In this document: positions 48,563 to 60,807 of the stretch, one piece after another | Layout of the letters: every line of letters starts with the position of its first letter | Position numbering within the stretch: the first letter of the stretch is position 1 | NCBI RefSeq assembly: GCF_000259195.1 | Contig: NZ_JH650759.1 | Location: 74,651 to 138,650 of the forward strand | Length of the DNA: 64,000 bases | From: Pseudomonas donghuensis | GTDB lineage: Bacteria; Pseudomonadota; Gammaproteobacteria; Pseudomonadales; Pseudomonadaceae | Direction of reading: 5' to 3' | Position numbers and translations under genes: made by a program | The notes under the pieces: model-generated | What the model was told of the DNA's origin: nothing | Database searches by the model: none | Seen by the model: only the letters and a program-made list of their open reading frames with translations

Positions 48563-49423
48563 ATGCCTCAGACCAAACACCCCGCAAACGAGCCACATCG
48601 GCTCACCAGCGTCACCCTTGCGCCCCTGGCGCCACGTCCTGCCGACGCCCATAAGGGCGACTTCGGCCATGTGCTGGTGGTCGGTGGTGATCGCGGCACG
48701 GGTGGTGCCGTGCTGCTCAGTGCCGAAGCGGCGTTGCGTTGCGGCGCCGGGCTGGTGTCGCTGGTCACGCGTGCCGAGCATGTGCCCGCAGCAATGGCCC
48801 GTCTGCCCGAGGTGATGAGCCTGGGTGTGCATTCGGCCAACCAGTTGATGACGCCGATCGAGCGGGCTTCGGTGCTGGTGGTCGGCCCGGGGCTTGGGCA
48901 GGCGGCCTGGGGCCGCAGCCTGTTGTCGGCGGTGGCCAGCAGCCAGGCGCCGCAGGTGTGGGACGCCGATGCCCTGAACCTGCTGGCGCGCCAGCCTTTG
49001 CCATTGCCCAAAGGCAGCGTCATCACCCCGCACCCGGGGGAGGCCGCTCGTTTACTGGGTGTATCGACCGAGGCGGTGCAGGCTGACCGGCCCGGCGCGG
49101 CACGCAAACTCGCGCGTAAATACGCGGTCATATGCGTGCTGAAGGGCGCCGGCACCCTGGTAGCCGACCCGGCGGGGCAACTGGCGCTGTGCTCGCGCGG
49201 TCATCCGGCCATGGCGGGTGCCGGCCTGGGGGATGTGCTCAGTGGTGTGCTCGGCGCCTTGCTCGCCCAGGGCATGTCGGCCTGGGACGCGGCCTGCCTG
49301 GGCGTCTGGCTGCATGCCTGTGCGGGCGAGCGCCTGGCCGTGCAGGGCCGCGGCCTGGCGGCCAGCGACATGGTCCCGGCAATTCGTCAGTTATTGGAGG
49401 AGCATTCAGCGTGTTTGGCATAA
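48563..49423 (+). CDS. nnrD: ADP/ATP-dependent NAD(P)H-hydrate dehydratase NnrD (YjeF C-terminal domain)
   Basis: A 286-residue ribokinase-like enzyme that repairs hydrated NAD(P)H. GDFGHVLVVGGDRGTGGAVL (about 31-50), ALRCGAGLVSLVTR and AGAGLGDVLSGVLGALLAQG (about 218) are the family blocks. The usual GSGD is GLGD here. Only the dehydratase domain is present; the NnrE epimerase domain fused to it in E. coli YjeF is absent from this gene. Divergent from queG by 62 bases, it heads the tsaE-amiB-mutL run and overlaps tsaE. Confidence 0.92.
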   Translation: MPQTKHPANEPHRLTSVTLAPLAPRPADAHKGDFGHVLVVGGDRGTGGAVLLSAEAALRCGAGLVSLVTRAEHVPAAMARLPEVMSLGVHSANQLMTPIERASVLVVGPGLGQAAWGRSLLSAVASSQAPQVWDADALNLLARQPLPLPKGSVITPHPGEAARLLGVSTEAVQADRPGAARKLARKYAVICVLKGAGTLVADPAGQLALCSRGHPAMAGAGLGDVLSGVLGALLAQGMSAWDAACLGVWLHACAGERLAVQGRGLAASDMVPAIRQLLEEHSACLA

Positions 49424-49881
49424 CCCTGTTTTTGGCCGATGAACAGGCCACGGTCAACGTTGGCCATAGCATTGCCAAGGTGACTCAAGGTCACGGCGTG
49501 ATTTTTCTCGAAGGGGACCTGGGAGCGGGCAAGACCACCCTGTCGCGCGGTATTATTCGCGGCCTCGGACACCAAGGGGCGGTAAAGAGTCCTACCTTTA
49601 CAGTGGTTGAGCCTTACGAGATTGGCGACATTCGCGCGTTCCACTTCGACCTGTATCGCTTGGTCGATCCGGAGGAACTGGAGTTCTTGGGCATCCGCGA
49701 TTACTTCGAAGATGACGCCTTGTGCCTGTTCGAGTGGCCCCAAAAAGGGGCGGGCATTTTGCCAAAGCCCGACCTGACCATTACCATAAGCCCCCAGGCG
49801 GGCGGTCGTTCGCTCAACCTGTCGCCGCAGGGGGCACGTGGCGAAGCCTGGTGTGCCGCTCTGGCCTTGGAATTCAAATAG
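49411..49881 (+). CDS. tsaE: tRNA threonylcarbamoyladenosine biosynthesis ATPase TsaE
   Basis: A 156-residue ATPase of the TsaBDE complex that makes t6A37. Walker A is EGDLGAGKTTLSRGI (about 34-48), then VKSPTFTVVEPYE and the Trp-containing LFEWPQKG. The start is GTG 49411, with GGAGGAG (49396-49402) eight bases upstream and a 13-base overlap with nnrD. The frame stays open further upstream, but the SD decides the start. amiB follows. Confidence 0.95.
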   Translation: MFGITLFLADEQATVNVGHSIAKVTQGHGVIFLEGDLGAGKTTLSRGIIRGLGHQGAVKSPTFTVVEPYEIGDIRAFHFDLYRLVDPEELEFLGIRDYFEDDALCLFEWPQKGAGILPKPDLTITISPQAGGRSLNLSPQGARGEAWCAALALEFK

Positions 49882-49896
49882 AAAATGGGGATAGGT

Positions 49897-51309
49897 ATGC
49901 GCATTCGCGCACTGGTTTCTGTCGTAGGACTGCTGCTTACGGTAGTGACCGTTGACGCTCTGGCCGTCACGCAAGTCAAAAGTATGCGTTTATGGCGAGC
50001 GCCGGATAACACACGGCTGGTCTTCGACCTCTCGGGCCCTGTGCAGCACAGCGTATTTACCCTGACCGCCCCGGATCGCCTGGTGATCGACATCAATGGC
50101 GCGACCCTGGCTGCGCCGTTGTCGGTGTCCACCTCCAATACCCCGATTACCAGCGTGCGCTCGGCCCAGCGTACGCCGACCGACTTGCGCGTAGTGGTCG
50201 ACCTGAAAAAATCGGTGACGCCCAAGAGCTTCATCCTGGCGCCCAATGCCCAGTACGGCAACCGCCTGGTGGTCGACCTGTTCGACCAGGAGGCCGATGC
50301 TGCGCCGCCACCGCCAACGCCGCCGGTGGCGACCACGCCGGCTGTGCCGGTAACCCCGGCGCAACCGGCGATCAAGCTGCCTCCAGTGCCCAACGGCAAG
50401 CGTGACATTGTCATTGCCATCGATGCCGGTCACGGCGGTGAAGACCCGGGGGCTTCCGGTTCGCGTGGCCAGCATGAAAAAGACATCGTCCTGGCCATTG
50501 CCAAGGAACTGCAGCGCCAGATCAACACCGAGAAGGGCTTTCGCGCCGAGCTGACCCGTACCGGTGACTACTTCATCCCGCTGCGTAAACGCACCGAGAT
50601 TGCCCGCAAGAAGGGCGCCGACCTGTTCATTTCGATCCACGCGGACGCTGCGCCGTCCAAGGCGGCCTTCGGTGCCTCGGTGTTTGCGCTGTCCGATCGC
50701 GGTGCCACTTCGGAAACCGCGCGCTGGCTGGCCGACAGCGAAAACCGCTCCGACCTGATCGGTGGTGCCGGCAACGTCAGCCTCGATGACAAGGACCGCA
50801 TGCTTGCAGGTGTGCTGCTCGACCTGTCGATGACCGCCTCGCTCTCCTCCAGCCTCAACGTCGGCCAGAAGGTCCTGGGCAACATGGGCCGGATCACCCC
50901 GCTGCACAAGCAGCGCGTCGAACAGGCCGGCTTCATGGTGCTTAAATCGCCAGACATCCCATCGATCCTGGTGGAAACCGGCTTTATCTCCAACGCCAAC
51001 GAGGCGGCCAAGCTGGCTACCCCGAGCCACCAGCAATCCCTGGCGCGTTCGATCCACAGCGGCGTGCGCCAGTTCTTCCAGCAGAACCCGCCGCCGGGCA
51101 CTTATGTCGCCTGGCTGCGCGACAGCGGCAAGATTGCCCAGGGCCCGCGCGAGCATTCGGTGCGCCCGGGCGAGACCCTGGCGATGATCGCCGTGCGTTA
51201 TCAGGTCAGCGTTGCCAGCCTGCGCAGCGCCAACAGCCTGAAAACCGATGAGCTCAAAGTCGGCCAGCACCTGAACATCCCGACCACCGCCCTGGCGGCC
51301 CAGCAATGA
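49897..51309 (+). CDS. amiB: N-acetylmuramoyl-L-alanine amidase AmiB
   Basis: A 470-residue periplasmic cell-division amidase. Signal peptide [24 protein letters not shown] localisation domain (about 27-130), Pro-rich linker, then Amidase_3 domain with zinc ligands in [16 protein letters not shown] in the [11 protein letters not shown] block and SIHADA. A C-terminal LysM domain (about 420-465, [19 protein letters not shown]) is typical of pseudomonad AmiB. ATG 49897 has GGGGATAGG upstream; ATG 49885 is less well placed. Its stop overlaps mutL (ATGA). Confidence 0.95.
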   Translation: MRIRALVSVVGLLLTVVTVDALAVTQVKSMRLWRAPDNTRLVFDLSGPVQHSVFTLTAPDRLVIDINGATLAAPLSVSTSNTPITSVRSAQRTPTDLRVVVDLKKSVTPKSFILAPNAQYGNRLVVDLFDQEADAAPPPPTPPVATTPAVPVTPAQPAIKLPPVPNGKRDIVIAIDAGHGGEDPGASGSRGQHEKDIVLAIAKELQRQINTEKGFRAELTRTGDYFIPLRKRTEIARKKGADLFISIHADAAPSKAAFGASVFALSDRGATSETARWLADSENRSDLIGGAGNVSLDDKDRMLAGVLLDLSMTASLSSSLNVGQKVLGNMGRITPLHKQRVEQAGFMVLKSPDIPSILVETGFISNANEAAKLATPSHQQSLARSIHSGVRQFFQQNPPPGTYVAWLRDSGKIAQGPREHSVRPGETLAMIAVRYQVSVASLRSANSLKTDELKVGQHLNIPTTALAAQQ

Positions 51310-53207
51310 GCAGCAGTGCCCGCATCGAGCTGCTCAGCCCGCGGCTGGCCAACCAGATTGCCGCCGGTGAGGTGGTCGAGCGCCCGGCATCGGTGATCAA
51401 GGAGTTGCTGGAAAACAGCCTGGACTCCGGCGCCAAGCGTATCGACGTTGAAGTCGAGCAGGGCGGCGTCAAGTTGCTGCGCGTGCGCGACGACGGCGCT
51501 GGTATTGCCGCCGATGACCTGCCGTTGGCCCTGGCCCGCCACGCCACCAGCAAGATTCGCGACCTTGAAGACCTTGAGCGGGTCATGAGCCTGGGCTTTC
51601 GTGGTGAAGCCCTGGCCTCGATCAGCTCGGTCGCCCGCCTGACCCTGACCTCGCGTACCCGCGATGCCGAACAGGCCTGGCAGGTGGAAACCGAAGGCCG
51701 CGACATGGCCCCGCGAGTGCAGCCCGCAGCGCATCCGGTCGGTACCTCGGTGGAAGTGCGCGACCTGTTCTTCAATACCCCGGCCCGGCGCAAGTTTCTC
51801 AAGACCGAAAAAACCGAATTCGATCACCTGCAGGAAGTGATCCGGCGCCTGGCGCTGGCGCGTTTTGACGTGGGTTTTCACCTGCGCCATAACGGCAAAA
51901 GCATCCTCAGCCTGCACGAAGCCCATGACGATACCGCGCGCGCCCGCCGTGTAGCGGCCATCTGCGGCCCGGGCTTCCTAGAACAGGCGCTGCCGATCGA
52001 GGTTGAGCGCAACGGCCTGCACCTGTGGGGTTGGGTCGGTTTGCCGACCTTCTCGCGCAGCCAGGCGGACCTGCAGTACTTCTTCGTCAATGGTCGTGCC
52101 GTGCGCGACAAACTGGTCGCCCACGCCGTGCGCCAGGCCTACCGTGACGTGCTGTTCAATGGCCGGCACCCGACTTTCGTGCTGTTTTTCGAGGTCGACC
52201 CTACCGGTGTCGACGTCAACGTGCACCCGACCAAGCACGAAGTGCGCTTCCGTGACGGGCGCATGGTTCACGACTTTTTATACGGCACCCTGCATCGCGC
52301 CCTGGCCGATGTGCGCCCGGAAGATCAGCTGGCCGCGCCCGCTGCCACCAGCGAGATCATCCGCCCCAGCGGCATTCAGGCCGGTGAGTTCGGCCCCCAG
52401 GGCGAGATGCGCCTGGCTGCCAACCTGCTTGAGCAGCCGATGGCCGAGCCAGGCCTGCGTCCGTCTGTGGGTAGCAATGGCAGTGGTGCAGGCTATCAAT
52501 ACCAGTACACGCCGCGACCGACCCAGGCATTGCCTGCAGCCGAAGCTCAGGGCGTGTACCGGGAGTTCTTTGCGCCGCTGGCCGAGGCTGCGCCGGTGGC
52601 CTTGCCCGAAGGCCAGGGCGACATCCCGCCGCTGGGCTACGCCCTGGCCCAGCTCAAGGGCATTTATATTCTTGCCGAAAACGCCGTCGGTCTGGTGCTG
52701 GTGGACATGCACGCCGCCCATGAACGGATCATGTACGAACGCCTCAAGGTGGCCATGGCCAGCGAAGGCCTCAGCGGCCAGCCGCTGTTGGTGCCGGAGT
52801 CCCTGGCCTTGAGCCAGCGCGAAGCCGATTGCGCCGAAGAGCACGCCGAGTGGTTCCAGCGCCTGGGCTTCGAGCTGCAGCGCCTGGGCCCGGAAAGCCT
52901 GGCGATCCGGCAGATTCCGGCGCTGCTCAAGCAGGCCGAGGCCAACCGCCTGGTCCAGGACGTTCTGGCCGATCTGATGGAATACGGCACCAGTGACCGT
53001 ATTCAGGCGCACCTGAACGAGCTGCTCGGGACCATGGCCTGCCACGGCGCCATCCGCGCCAACCGGCGCCTGGCCATCGCTGAAATGAACGGCCTGCTGC
53101 GCGACATGGAAAACACCGAGCGCAGCGGTCAATGCAACCATGGCCGGCCGACCTGGACCCAGATGGGCCTGGACGATCTGGACAAACTGTTTTTGCGCGG
53201 TCGATGA
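51306..53207 (+). CDS. mutL: DNA mismatch repair protein MutL
   Basis: A 633-residue GHKL ATPase. [28 protein letters not shown] and [10 protein letters not shown] form the N-terminal ATP site. The C-terminal dimerisation part contains [12 protein letters not shown] from Asp467, matching the DQHA-x2-E-x4-E endonuclease motif with Met for Gln. So it is the endonuclease-active type, as expected for a bacterium lacking Dam/MutH repair. A variable linker spans about 340-440. Overlaps amiB by 4 bases. Confidence 0.96.
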   Translation: MSSSARIELLSPRLANQIAAGEVVERPASVIKELLENSLDSGAKRIDVEVEQGGVKLLRVRDDGAGIAADDLPLALARHATSKIRDLEDLERVMSLGFRGEALASISSVARLTLTSRTRDAEQAWQVETEGRDMAPRVQPAAHPVGTSVEVRDLFFNTPARRKFLKTEKTEFDHLQEVIRRLALARFDVGFHLRHNGKSILSLHEAHDDTARARRVAAICGPGFLEQALPIEVERNGLHLWGWVGLPTFSRSQADLQYFFVNGRAVRDKLVAHAVRQAYRDVLFNGRHPTFVLFFEVDPTGVDVNVHPTKHEVRFRDGRMVHDFLYGTLHRALADVRPEDQLAAPAATSEIIRPSGIQAGEFGPQGEMRLAANLLEQPMAEPGLRPSVGSNGSGAGYQYQYTPRPTQALPAAEAQGVYREFFAPLAEAAPVALPEGQGDIPPLGYALAQLKGIYILAENAVGLVLVDMHAAHERIMYERLKVAMASEGLSGQPLLVPESLALSQREADCAEEHAEWFQRLGFELQRLGPESLAIRQIPALLKQAEANRLVQDVLADLMEYGTSDRIQAHLNELLGTMACHGAIRANRRLAIAEMNGLLRDMENTERSGQCNHGRPTWTQMGLDDLDKLFLRGR

Positions 53208-53208
53208 C

Positions 53209-54180
53209 ATGAGTGGCAAACCTCCAGCGATATTCCTCATGGGCCCGACTGCGGCGGGCAAGACCGACCTTGCCATCGAGCTGACCAAGGTCCTGCCATG
53301 CGAGCTGATCAGTGTCGACTCGGCGCTGGTCTACCGTGGCATGGACATTGGCACCGCCAAGCCGTCCAAAGAGATTCTGGCTGCCCATCCGCATCGCTTG
53401 ATCGACATCCTTGACCCGGCTGAAAGCTATTCGGCCGCCGATTTTCGTCGCGATGCGCTGGAGGCCATGGCCGATATCACCGCGCGCGGCAAAATCCCCC
53501 TGCTGGTCGGCGGCACCATGCTTTATTACAAGGCTTTGCTCGAAGGCCTGGCGGACATGCCGGCGGCTGACCCACAGGTGCGTGCCGAGCTCGAAGAAGA
53601 GGCCCAGCGCCTCGGCTTGCACGCCTTGCACCAGCAGTTGGCGGCGGTCGACCCGGAATCGGCGGCACGTATTCACCCCAATGACCCGCAGCGGCTGATC
53701 CGCGCGCTGGAGGTCTACCGGGTCAGCGGCCTGACGATGACGTCACATCGCCAGCGTCAATCCGCGGAAAGTAGCGCCGCAGGCGCGTCCGCAGCGGGAC
53801 AATTGCCCTATACTGTCGCCAGCCTGGCCATAGCCCCAACCGATCGGCACATACTGCACGAGCGGATTGCGCTACGATTCGGGCAAATGCTGGAACAGGG
53901 CTTCGTTGACGAGGTCCGATTGCTGCGAGCCAGAAGTGACTTGCACGCGGGGCTGCCGTCTATACGGGCGGTTGGTTATCGCCAGGTCTGGGATCACCTT
54001 GATGGCAAGTTGAATTCAGTTGAAATGCAGGAGCGCGGCATCATTGCCACTCGCCAATTGGCGAAGCGGCAGTTCACCTGGTTGCGTAGTTGGGCTGACC
54101 TGCACTGGTTGGACAGCCTGGCCTGCGACAATCTGTCTCGCACCTTGAAATACCTTGGATCGGTCTCCATATTGAGCTGA
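53209..54180 (+). CDS. miaA: tRNA dimethylallyltransferase MiaA
   Basis: A 323-residue isopentenyl transferase acting on A37 of tRNAs. P-loop GPTAAGKT at 12-19, [19 protein letters not shown] and [16 protein letters not shown] follow. An Ala/Ser/Gly-rich insert (about 184-200, [13 protein letters not shown]) separates the last core helices. ATG 53209 starts 1 base after the mutL stop. hfq follows after 96 bases that are T-rich near the hfq SD. Confidence 0.95.
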   Translation: MSGKPPAIFLMGPTAAGKTDLAIELTKVLPCELISVDSALVYRGMDIGTAKPSKEILAAHPHRLIDILDPAESYSAADFRRDALEAMADITARGKIPLLVGGTMLYYKALLEGLADMPAADPQVRAELEEEAQRLGLHALHQQLAAVDPESAARIHPNDPQRLIRALEVYRVSGLTMTSHRQRQSAESSAAGASAAGQLPYTVASLAIAPTDRHILHERIALRFGQMLEQGFVDEVRLLRARSDLHAGLPSIRAVGYRQVWDHLDGKLNSVEMQERGIIATRQLAKRQFTWLRSWADLHWLDSLACDNLSRTLKYLGSVSILS

Positions 54181-54276
54181 GTCCTTGCAATTGCCGTCTA
54201 TCCTTGGGGTGGGGCGGCTTGAGCCATCAGTTTTTCTTTGATTTTTTTACTATTGATCCTTACAGGAGTGCGGCAT

Positions 54277-54537
54277 ATGTCAAAAGGGCATTCGCTACAA
54301 GACCCTTACTTGAATACTTTGAGAAAAGAAAAAGTTGGGGTTTCGATCTATCTGGTTAACGGCATCAAGCTGCAAGGCACGATCGAATCCTTCGACCAGT
54401 TCGTGATTCTGCTGAAGAACACCGTTAGCCAGATGGTTTACAAACACGCCATCTCGACAGTTGTCCCTGTGCGTCCGATCCGTCTGCCTAGCGCAACCGA
54501 ATCCGAGCAAGGCGACGCTGAGCCAGGTAACGCCTGA
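54277..54537 (+). CDS. hfq: RNA chaperone Hfq
   Basis: An 86-residue Sm-like protein: [20 protein letters not shown], Sm1 with [20 protein letters not shown] and Sm2 with [10 protein letters not shown]. The hexamer pairs sRNAs with mRNAs and, with Crc in pseudomonads, carries out catabolite repression. AGGAG (54264-54268) precedes ATG 54277. The C-terminal tail is short, as in other pseudomonads. hflX follows 12 bases later. Confidence 0.98.
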   Translation: MSKGHSLQDPYLNTLRKEKVGVSIYLVNGIKLQGTIESFDQFVILLKNTVSQMVYKHAISTVVPVRPIRLPSATESEQGDAEPGNA

Positions 54538-54549
54538 TAGGAGTCTGCT

Positions 54550-55851
54550 TTGTTCTTTGAGCGCCACGGTGGTGGTGAACGGGCGGTCCTCGTTCACTTG
54601 GAAGGTCAGAACCCTGAGGCGCGCGAAGATCCGCAGGAGTTTCAGGAGCTGGCACTGTCGGCTGGGGCCGATATTGTCGCGTTCGCCAATGTGGCGCGAC
54701 ATCAGCCCACCGCCAAATACCTGATTGGCAGCGGCAAGGTCGAAGAGTTACGCGACCTGGTCAACGCCGAGCAGGTAGATTTGGTGATATTCAATCACAC
54801 CCTCACACCCAGTCAGGAACGTAACCTCGAGCGAGTCTTCGAGTGTCGCGTGCTTGACCGCACCGGTCTGATTCTCGATATCTTCGCCCAGCGGGCGCGT
54901 ACCCATGAAGGCAAGCTGCAGGTCGAACTGGCCCAGCTCGAGCACATGAGCACGCGGCTGGTGCGTGGCTGGACTCACCTTGAGCGGCAAAAGGGCGGTA
55001 TCGGCCTGCGCGGCCCGGGTGAAACCCAGCTGGAAACCGACCGCCGCCTGCTGCGGGTACGCCTGCGCCAGATCAAGGCGCGCCTGGAGAAGGTCCGCAG
55101 CCAGCGTGAACAAGCTCGCCGTGGCCGTAAACGGGCGGATATCCCCTCGGTTTCCCTGGTCGGCTACACCAACGCCGGCAAGTCCACCCTGTTCAACGCC
55201 CTGACCCAGTCCGAGGTCTATGCCGCCGACCAGTTGTTCGCGACCCTCGACCCGACCCTGCGCCGGCTTGAGCTCGACGACCTCGGGCCGATCGTGCTGG
55301 CCGACACCGTGGGCTTCATTCGTCACCTTCCGCACAAGCTGGTCGAGGCATTTCGGGCTACGCTCGAAGAGTCGAGCAACTCCGACCTGCTGCTGCATGT
55401 GATCGACGCCCATGAGCCTGAGCGCATGGCGCAGATCGAGCAGGTCATGGCGGTATTGGGAGAGATCGGTGCAGAAGGCTTGCCGATCCTCGAGGTCTAT
55501 AACAAACTCGACCTGCTTGAAGGTGTCGAGCCGCAGATTCAGCGCGATGCCGATGGCAAGCCGCAACGGGTCTGGGTCTCGGCCCGCGATGGTCGGGGGC
55601 TGGAGCTGGTGGGGCAGGCGGTCGCCGAATTGCTGGGGGATGACCTGTTTGTCGGTACCTTGCGCCTTGAACAGCGTTTTGCCCGGTTGCGTGCGCAGTT
55701 CTTTGAACTGGGCGCGGTGCAGAGCGAAGAGCATGACGATGAAGGCAGCAGCCTGCTGGCTGTGCGACTGCCGCGGGTGGAGTTGAACCGCCTGGTCAGC
55801 CGCGAAGGTTTGCAGCCGCTGGAATTCATCGAGCAACATACTTTGCAATAA
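54550..55851 (+). CDS. hflX: Ribosome-associated GTPase HflX
   Basis: A 433-residue GTPase. An N-terminal HflX domain (1 to about 185) with the RGPGETQLETDRR block precedes the G domain. The G domain has G1 GYTNAGKSTLFN, G3 DTVGF and G4 NKLD. It splits stalled ribosomes. The start is TTG 54550 with GGAG (54540-54543) seven bases upstream. No in-frame ATG near the start exists. hfq-hflX-hflK-hflC order matches enteric bacteria. Confidence 0.95.
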   Translation: MFFERHGGGERAVLVHLEGQNPEAREDPQEFQELALSAGADIVAFANVARHQPTAKYLIGSGKVEELRDLVNAEQVDLVIFNHTLTPSQERNLERVFECRVLDRTGLILDIFAQRARTHEGKLQVELAQLEHMSTRLVRGWTHLERQKGGIGLRGPGETQLETDRRLLRVRLRQIKARLEKVRSQREQARRGRKRADIPSVSLVGYTNAGKSTLFNALTQSEVYAADQLFATLDPTLRRLELDDLGPIVLADTVGFIRHLPHKLVEAFRATLEESSNSDLLLHVIDAHEPERMAQIEQVMAVLGEIGAEGLPILEVYNKLDLLEGVEPQIQRDADGKPQRVWVSARDGRGLELVGQAVAELLGDDLFVGTLRLEQRFARLRAQFFELGAVQSEEHDDEGSSLLAVRLPRVELNRLVSREGLQPLEFIEQHTLQ

Positions 55852-55947
55852 ATGCCCGGCGACGCGGTCGGGCAGCCGTGACAGGCATTCTGTAGCATTG
55901 GACGGCGCGCCGTGGGCGCGTCTTTGCTTTATCAGATGGAGAGCGCT

Positions 55948-57111
55948 ATGGCTTGGAATGAGCCGGGTGGCAACTCGAACAATCAGGATCCGTGGGGCGG
56001 GCGCCGTGGTGGCGACAAGAAAGGGCCGCCGGATCTCGACGAGGCCTTCCGCAAGCTGCAGGACAGCCTGAACGGCATGTTCGGCAGTGGCAAGAAACGC
56101 GGTGGTGATGGCGGCGTCGGCAAGGGCGGTGGCTTCGGCCTGCTCGGCATCGGTCTCGCCGTGCTTGCAGCTATCTGGCTGTACAGCGCCGTGTACGTGG
56201 TCGACGAACAGGAGCAGGCAGTCGTGCTGCGCTTCGGCAAATACTACGAAACCGTAGGGCCGGGCCTGAACATCTACTTCCCGCCGATCGATCGCAAGTA
56301 CATGGAGAACGTTACCCGCGAACGTGCCTATACCAAGCAGGGGCAGATGCTGACCGAAGACGAGAACATCGTCGAGGTGCCGCTGACCGTGCAGTACAAG
56401 ATCACCAACCTGCAGGATTTCGTGCTGAACGTCGATCAGCCTGAAATCAGCCTGCAGCACGCGACCGACAGTGCCTTGCGTCACGTGGTGGGTTCCACCG
56501 CGATGGACAAGGTGCTGACCGAAGGTCGTGAGCAGATGGCCGTGGAAATCAAGGAGCGCCTGCAGCGTTTCCTCGATACCTACCGGACCGGTATCACTGT
56601 CACCCAGGTCAACGTACAGAGCGCGGCAGCCCCGCGTGAAGTGCAGGAAGCCTTCGACGACGTGATCCGTGCCCGTGAAGACGAGCAGCGTGCCCGCAAC
56701 CAGGCCGAGTCCTACGCTAATGGCGTGGTGCCGGAGGCCCGTGGTCAGGCCCAGCGGATCATCGAGGACGCCAACGGTTACCGCGACGAAGTCGTCTCGC
56801 GTGCCAAGGGTGAGGCCGACCGCTTCACCAAGCTGGTTGCCGAGTACCGCAAGGCCCCTGAAGTGACCCGTCAGCGCCTGTACCTGGACACTATGCAGGA
56901 AGTCTACAGCAACACCAGCAAGGTCCTGGTTTCCGGCAAGGACGGCCAGAGCAACCTGCTCTACCTGCCGCTCGACAAGATGGTGCAGGGCAGCCGTTCC
57001 GGCTCTGCCCCGGTCACCGTTGCGCCGTCAGCCAATGCCGATGCGGCCAACCGTGCGGCGGCGGAACTGCAACAGCAGCAAACACAGTTGCGTACTAGGG
57101 AGAGCCGCTGA
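55948..57111 (+). CDS. hflK: FtsH-regulating membrane protein HflK
   Basis: A 387-residue SPFH/prohibitin protein. A Gly- and charge-rich N-terminus (MAWNEPGGNSNNQDPWGGRR), one membrane helix (about 62-82), the SPFH domain (FGKYYETVGPGLNIYFPPID), then a long coiled coil and a Gln-rich tail. It forms a cage with HflC around FtsH. GGAGAG precedes ATG 55948. Its TGA overlaps the hflC ATG by one base (TGATG). Confidence 0.96.
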   Translation: MAWNEPGGNSNNQDPWGGRRGGDKKGPPDLDEAFRKLQDSLNGMFGSGKKRGGDGGVGKGGGFGLLGIGLAVLAAIWLYSAVYVVDEQEQAVVLRFGKYYETVGPGLNIYFPPIDRKYMENVTRERAYTKQGQMLTEDENIVEVPLTVQYKITNLQDFVLNVDQPEISLQHATDSALRHVVGSTAMDKVLTEGREQMAVEIKERLQRFLDTYRTGITVTQVNVQSAAAPREVQEAFDDVIRAREDEQRARNQAESYANGVVPEARGQAQRIIEDANGYRDEVVSRAKGEADRFTKLVAEYRKAPEVTRQRLYLDTMQEVYSNTSKVLVSGKDGQSNLLYLPLDKMVQGSRSGSAPVTVAPSANADAANRAAAELQQQQTQLRTRESR

Positions 57112-57980
57112 TGAGCAATAAATCGCTGATCGCCCTGATCGTGGCCGTGGTGCTGGCGATCGTGGCCTGGAACAGCTTCTACATCGTGGCCCAGACCGAG
57201 CGTGCGGTACTCCTGCAATTTGGTCGTGTGGTCCAGGCTGATGTCCAGCCTGGCCTGCATGTGAAGGTTCCTTACGTCAACCAGGTGCGCAAGTTCGACG
57301 CCCGCCTGATGACCCTGGACGCCCCGACCCAGCGCTTCTTGACCCTGGAAAAGAAAGCGGTGATGGTCGATGCCTACGCCAAGTGGCGGGTCAAGGATGC
57401 CGAGCGCTTCTATACCGCGACCTCGGGCCTCAAGCAGATTGCCGACGAACGTCTGTCGCGCCGTCTGGAAAGCGGCCTGCGTGACCAGTTCGGTAAACGC
57501 ACCCTGCACGAAGTGGTCTCCGGTGAACGTGACGCGCTGATGGCTGACATCACTGCCTCGCTGAACCGTATGGCCAGCAAGGAACTGGGTATCGAAGTGG
57601 TCGACGTTCGCGTCAAGGCCATCGACCTGCCCAAGGAAGTCAACCGCAGCGTGTTCGAGCGCATGAGCACCGAGCGCGAGCGTGAAGCCCGCGAGCACCG
57701 CGCCAAGGGTAACGAGCTGGCCGAAGGCATCCGTGCCGACGCCGATCGTCAGCGCCGGGTACTGCTGGCTGAAGCCTACCGGGAATCGGAAGAGACCCGC
57801 GGTGATGGCGATGCCCAGGCAGCGTCGATCTACGCCAAGGCCTACGGTCAGGACCAGGAGTTCTACGCGTTCTACCGTAGCCTCAAGGCCTACCGCGAGA
57901 GCTTTGCCGACAAGAGCGACGTACTGGTGCTCGATCCGAGCAGCGAGTTCTTCCGCTTTATGGGCAAGACCAAGCCATAA
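57111..57980 (+). CDS. hflC: FtsH-regulating membrane protein HflC
   Basis: A 289-residue SPFH protein. One N-terminal helix (KSLIALIVAVVLAIVAWNSF), the SPFH domain (FGRVVQADVQPGLHVKVPYV), then a coiled coil (about 190-245) rich in Arg/Glu. Partner of HflK. The start is coupled to hflK through TGATG. A terminator follows, ending the superoperon. Confidence 0.96.
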   Translation: MSNKSLIALIVAVVLAIVAWNSFYIVAQTERAVLLQFGRVVQADVQPGLHVKVPYVNQVRKFDARLMTLDAPTQRFLTLEKKAVMVDAYAKWRVKDAERFYTATSGLKQIADERLSRRLESGLRDQFGKRTLHEVVSGERDALMADITASLNRMASKELGIEVVDVRVKAIDLPKEVNRSVFERMSTEREREAREHRAKGNELAEGIRADADRQRRVLLAEAYRESEETRGDGDAQAASIYAKAYGQDQEFYAFYRSLKAYRESFADKSDVLVLDPSSEFFRFMGKTKP

Positions 57981-57987
57981 GCATCTA

Positions 57988-58018
57988 CCCCGCCGGGCGG
58001 CTAAAACGCCTGGCGGGG
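57988..58018 (+). terminator. Hairpin after hflC
   Basis: CCCCGCCGGGCG (57988-57999) pairs with CGCCTGGCGGGG (58007-58018) with one mismatch, over a GCTAAAA-type loop, 7 bases after the hflC stop. It lacks a T-run, but a second hairpin with one follows. Confidence 0.6.
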
Positions 58019-58051
58019 TGATCCCGCGAGAAAACGGGTGTATGATGCGGC

Positions 58052-58075
58052 AGCCGGGAAATTCCCGGCTTTTTT
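58052..58075 (+). terminator. Rho-independent terminator before hisZ
   Basis: AGCCGGGAA (58052-58060) and TTCCCGGCT (58062-58070) form a stem with essentially no loop beyond a few unpaired A/T bases, followed by TTTTT. The sequence from 58076 to 58255 shows no gene; it probably holds the hisZ-purA promoter. Confidence 0.75.
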
Positions 58076-58255
58076 GCGTCTGCAAGATCGAACGGTTCAA
58101 ACCCGGCTCGGGTCTACAGAGCAGCCCAAGGTATTCGAGGGTATAGGCACGGCGGTAGCGCTGGAATCGGTGCTGCGCGCCATTGTTTGCCGATACCTGC
58201 TTCACTCAAGGCTCGCCCGCGGGCAAGCCGCCCGGACCATAGGGGAAATGGCGTA

Positions 58256-59443
58256 ATGGCAACGGTAGACCGCTGGCTGCTGCCAGATGGCATCGAAGAA
58301 GTACTGCCACCTGAGGCGGCGCGCATCGAAATCGCGCGTCGGCAGGTGTTGGATCTGTTCCAGAGCTGGGGTTATGACTTCGTCGTGACTCCGCATATCG
58401 AGTACCTGGAATCGCTGCTCACCGGTGCCGGCCAGGACCTGGACCTGCGGACCTTCAAGGTCATCGACCCGCAATCGGGCCGGCAGATGGGCTTCCGTGC
58501 CGACATCACCCCGCAGGTGGCGCGCATCGATGCGCACACCCTGCGTCGTGAAGGTCCGAGCCGTCTGTGCTATGCCGGCAGCGTGCTGCATGCCTTGCCA
58601 CGGGCGTTGTCGACCTCGCGCAGCCCGATCCAGCTCGGTGCCGAGCTGTACGGCGACGCCAGCCCGGTCAGCGACGTCGAGGTGATCAGCCTGATGCTGG
58701 CCATGCTGCAACTGGCCGATGTACCGGACGTGCACATGGACCTTGGCCACGTCGGTATCTACCGCGGCCTGGCCCGTGCCGCCGGTTTGTCGGGCGCGAT
58801 CGAGCAGCAGCTGTTCGATGCCCTGCAGCGCAAGGCCGTCGACGAAGTGATCGAGCTGACCGCCAAGCTGCCAGCGGACCTGGCCGCCATGCTGCGCTCG
58901 CTCACCGAGCTGTGCGGTGGTCGCGAAGTGCTGGCCGAGGCGCGTGTGCGTCTGGGCCGTGCACCGGCGGCGGTACTGGCGGCATTGGATGACCTGATGG
59001 CGATCGCCGAGCGGCTGGCCACGCGTTACCCCGAGCTGCCGCTGTATTTTGATCTGGGCGAGTTGCGTGGCTACCACTACCACACCGGTGTGGTGTTTGC
59101 CGCGTTCGTCCCGGGTGTCGGTCAGTCGATCGCCCAGGGCGGTCGTTACGACGACATCGGAGCAGACTTTGGCCGGGCACGCCCGGCCACCGGTTTCTCC
59201 ACGGATTTGAAGACCCTGGTCACACTGGGGCGAGCCGAGGTGGTATTGCCGTCTGGCGGGATCTGGATGCCCGACAGCAGCGATGCGGCACTCTGGCAGT
59301 TGGTCTGCCAATTGCGCAGTGAAGGTCAGCGGGTGGTTCAGGCCTTGCCTGGGCAGCCATTGACTGCCGCCGTCGAGGCGGATTGCGATCGGCAATTGAT
59401 TCAGCAAAACGGGCTTTGGCAGGTTCTGCCGCTGGCCATTTGA
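58256..59443 (+). CDS. hisZ: ATP phosphoribosyltransferase regulatory subunit HisZ
   Basis: A 395-residue class II aminoacyl-tRNA synthetase paralogue resembling HisRS. It has [20 protein letters not shown] (about 78-97) and [20 protein letters not shown] with a [12 protein letters not shown] motif 3. It lacks tRNA synthesis function and instead activates the short-form HisG for the first step of histidine synthesis. AGGGGAA precedes ATG 58256. It is upstream of purA, the usual pseudomonad order. Confidence 0.94.
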   Translation: MATVDRWLLPDGIEEVLPPEAARIEIARRQVLDLFQSWGYDFVVTPHIEYLESLLTGAGQDLDLRTFKVIDPQSGRQMGFRADITPQVARIDAHTLRREGPSRLCYAGSVLHALPRALSTSRSPIQLGAELYGDASPVSDVEVISLMLAMLQLADVPDVHMDLGHVGIYRGLARAAGLSGAIEQQLFDALQRKAVDEVIELTAKLPADLAAMLRSLTELCGGREVLAEARVRLGRAPAAVLAALDDLMAIAERLATRYPELPLYFDLGELRGYHYHTGVVFAAFVPGVGQSIAQGGRYDDIGADFGRARPATGFSTDLKTLVTLGRAEVVLPSGGIWMPDSSDAALWQLVCQLRSEGQRVVQALPGQPLTAAVEADCDRQLIQQNGLWQVLPLAI

Positions 59444-60790
<1,347 letters not shown>

Positions 60791-60807
60791 TTCGCGACTG
60801 ATGTAAA

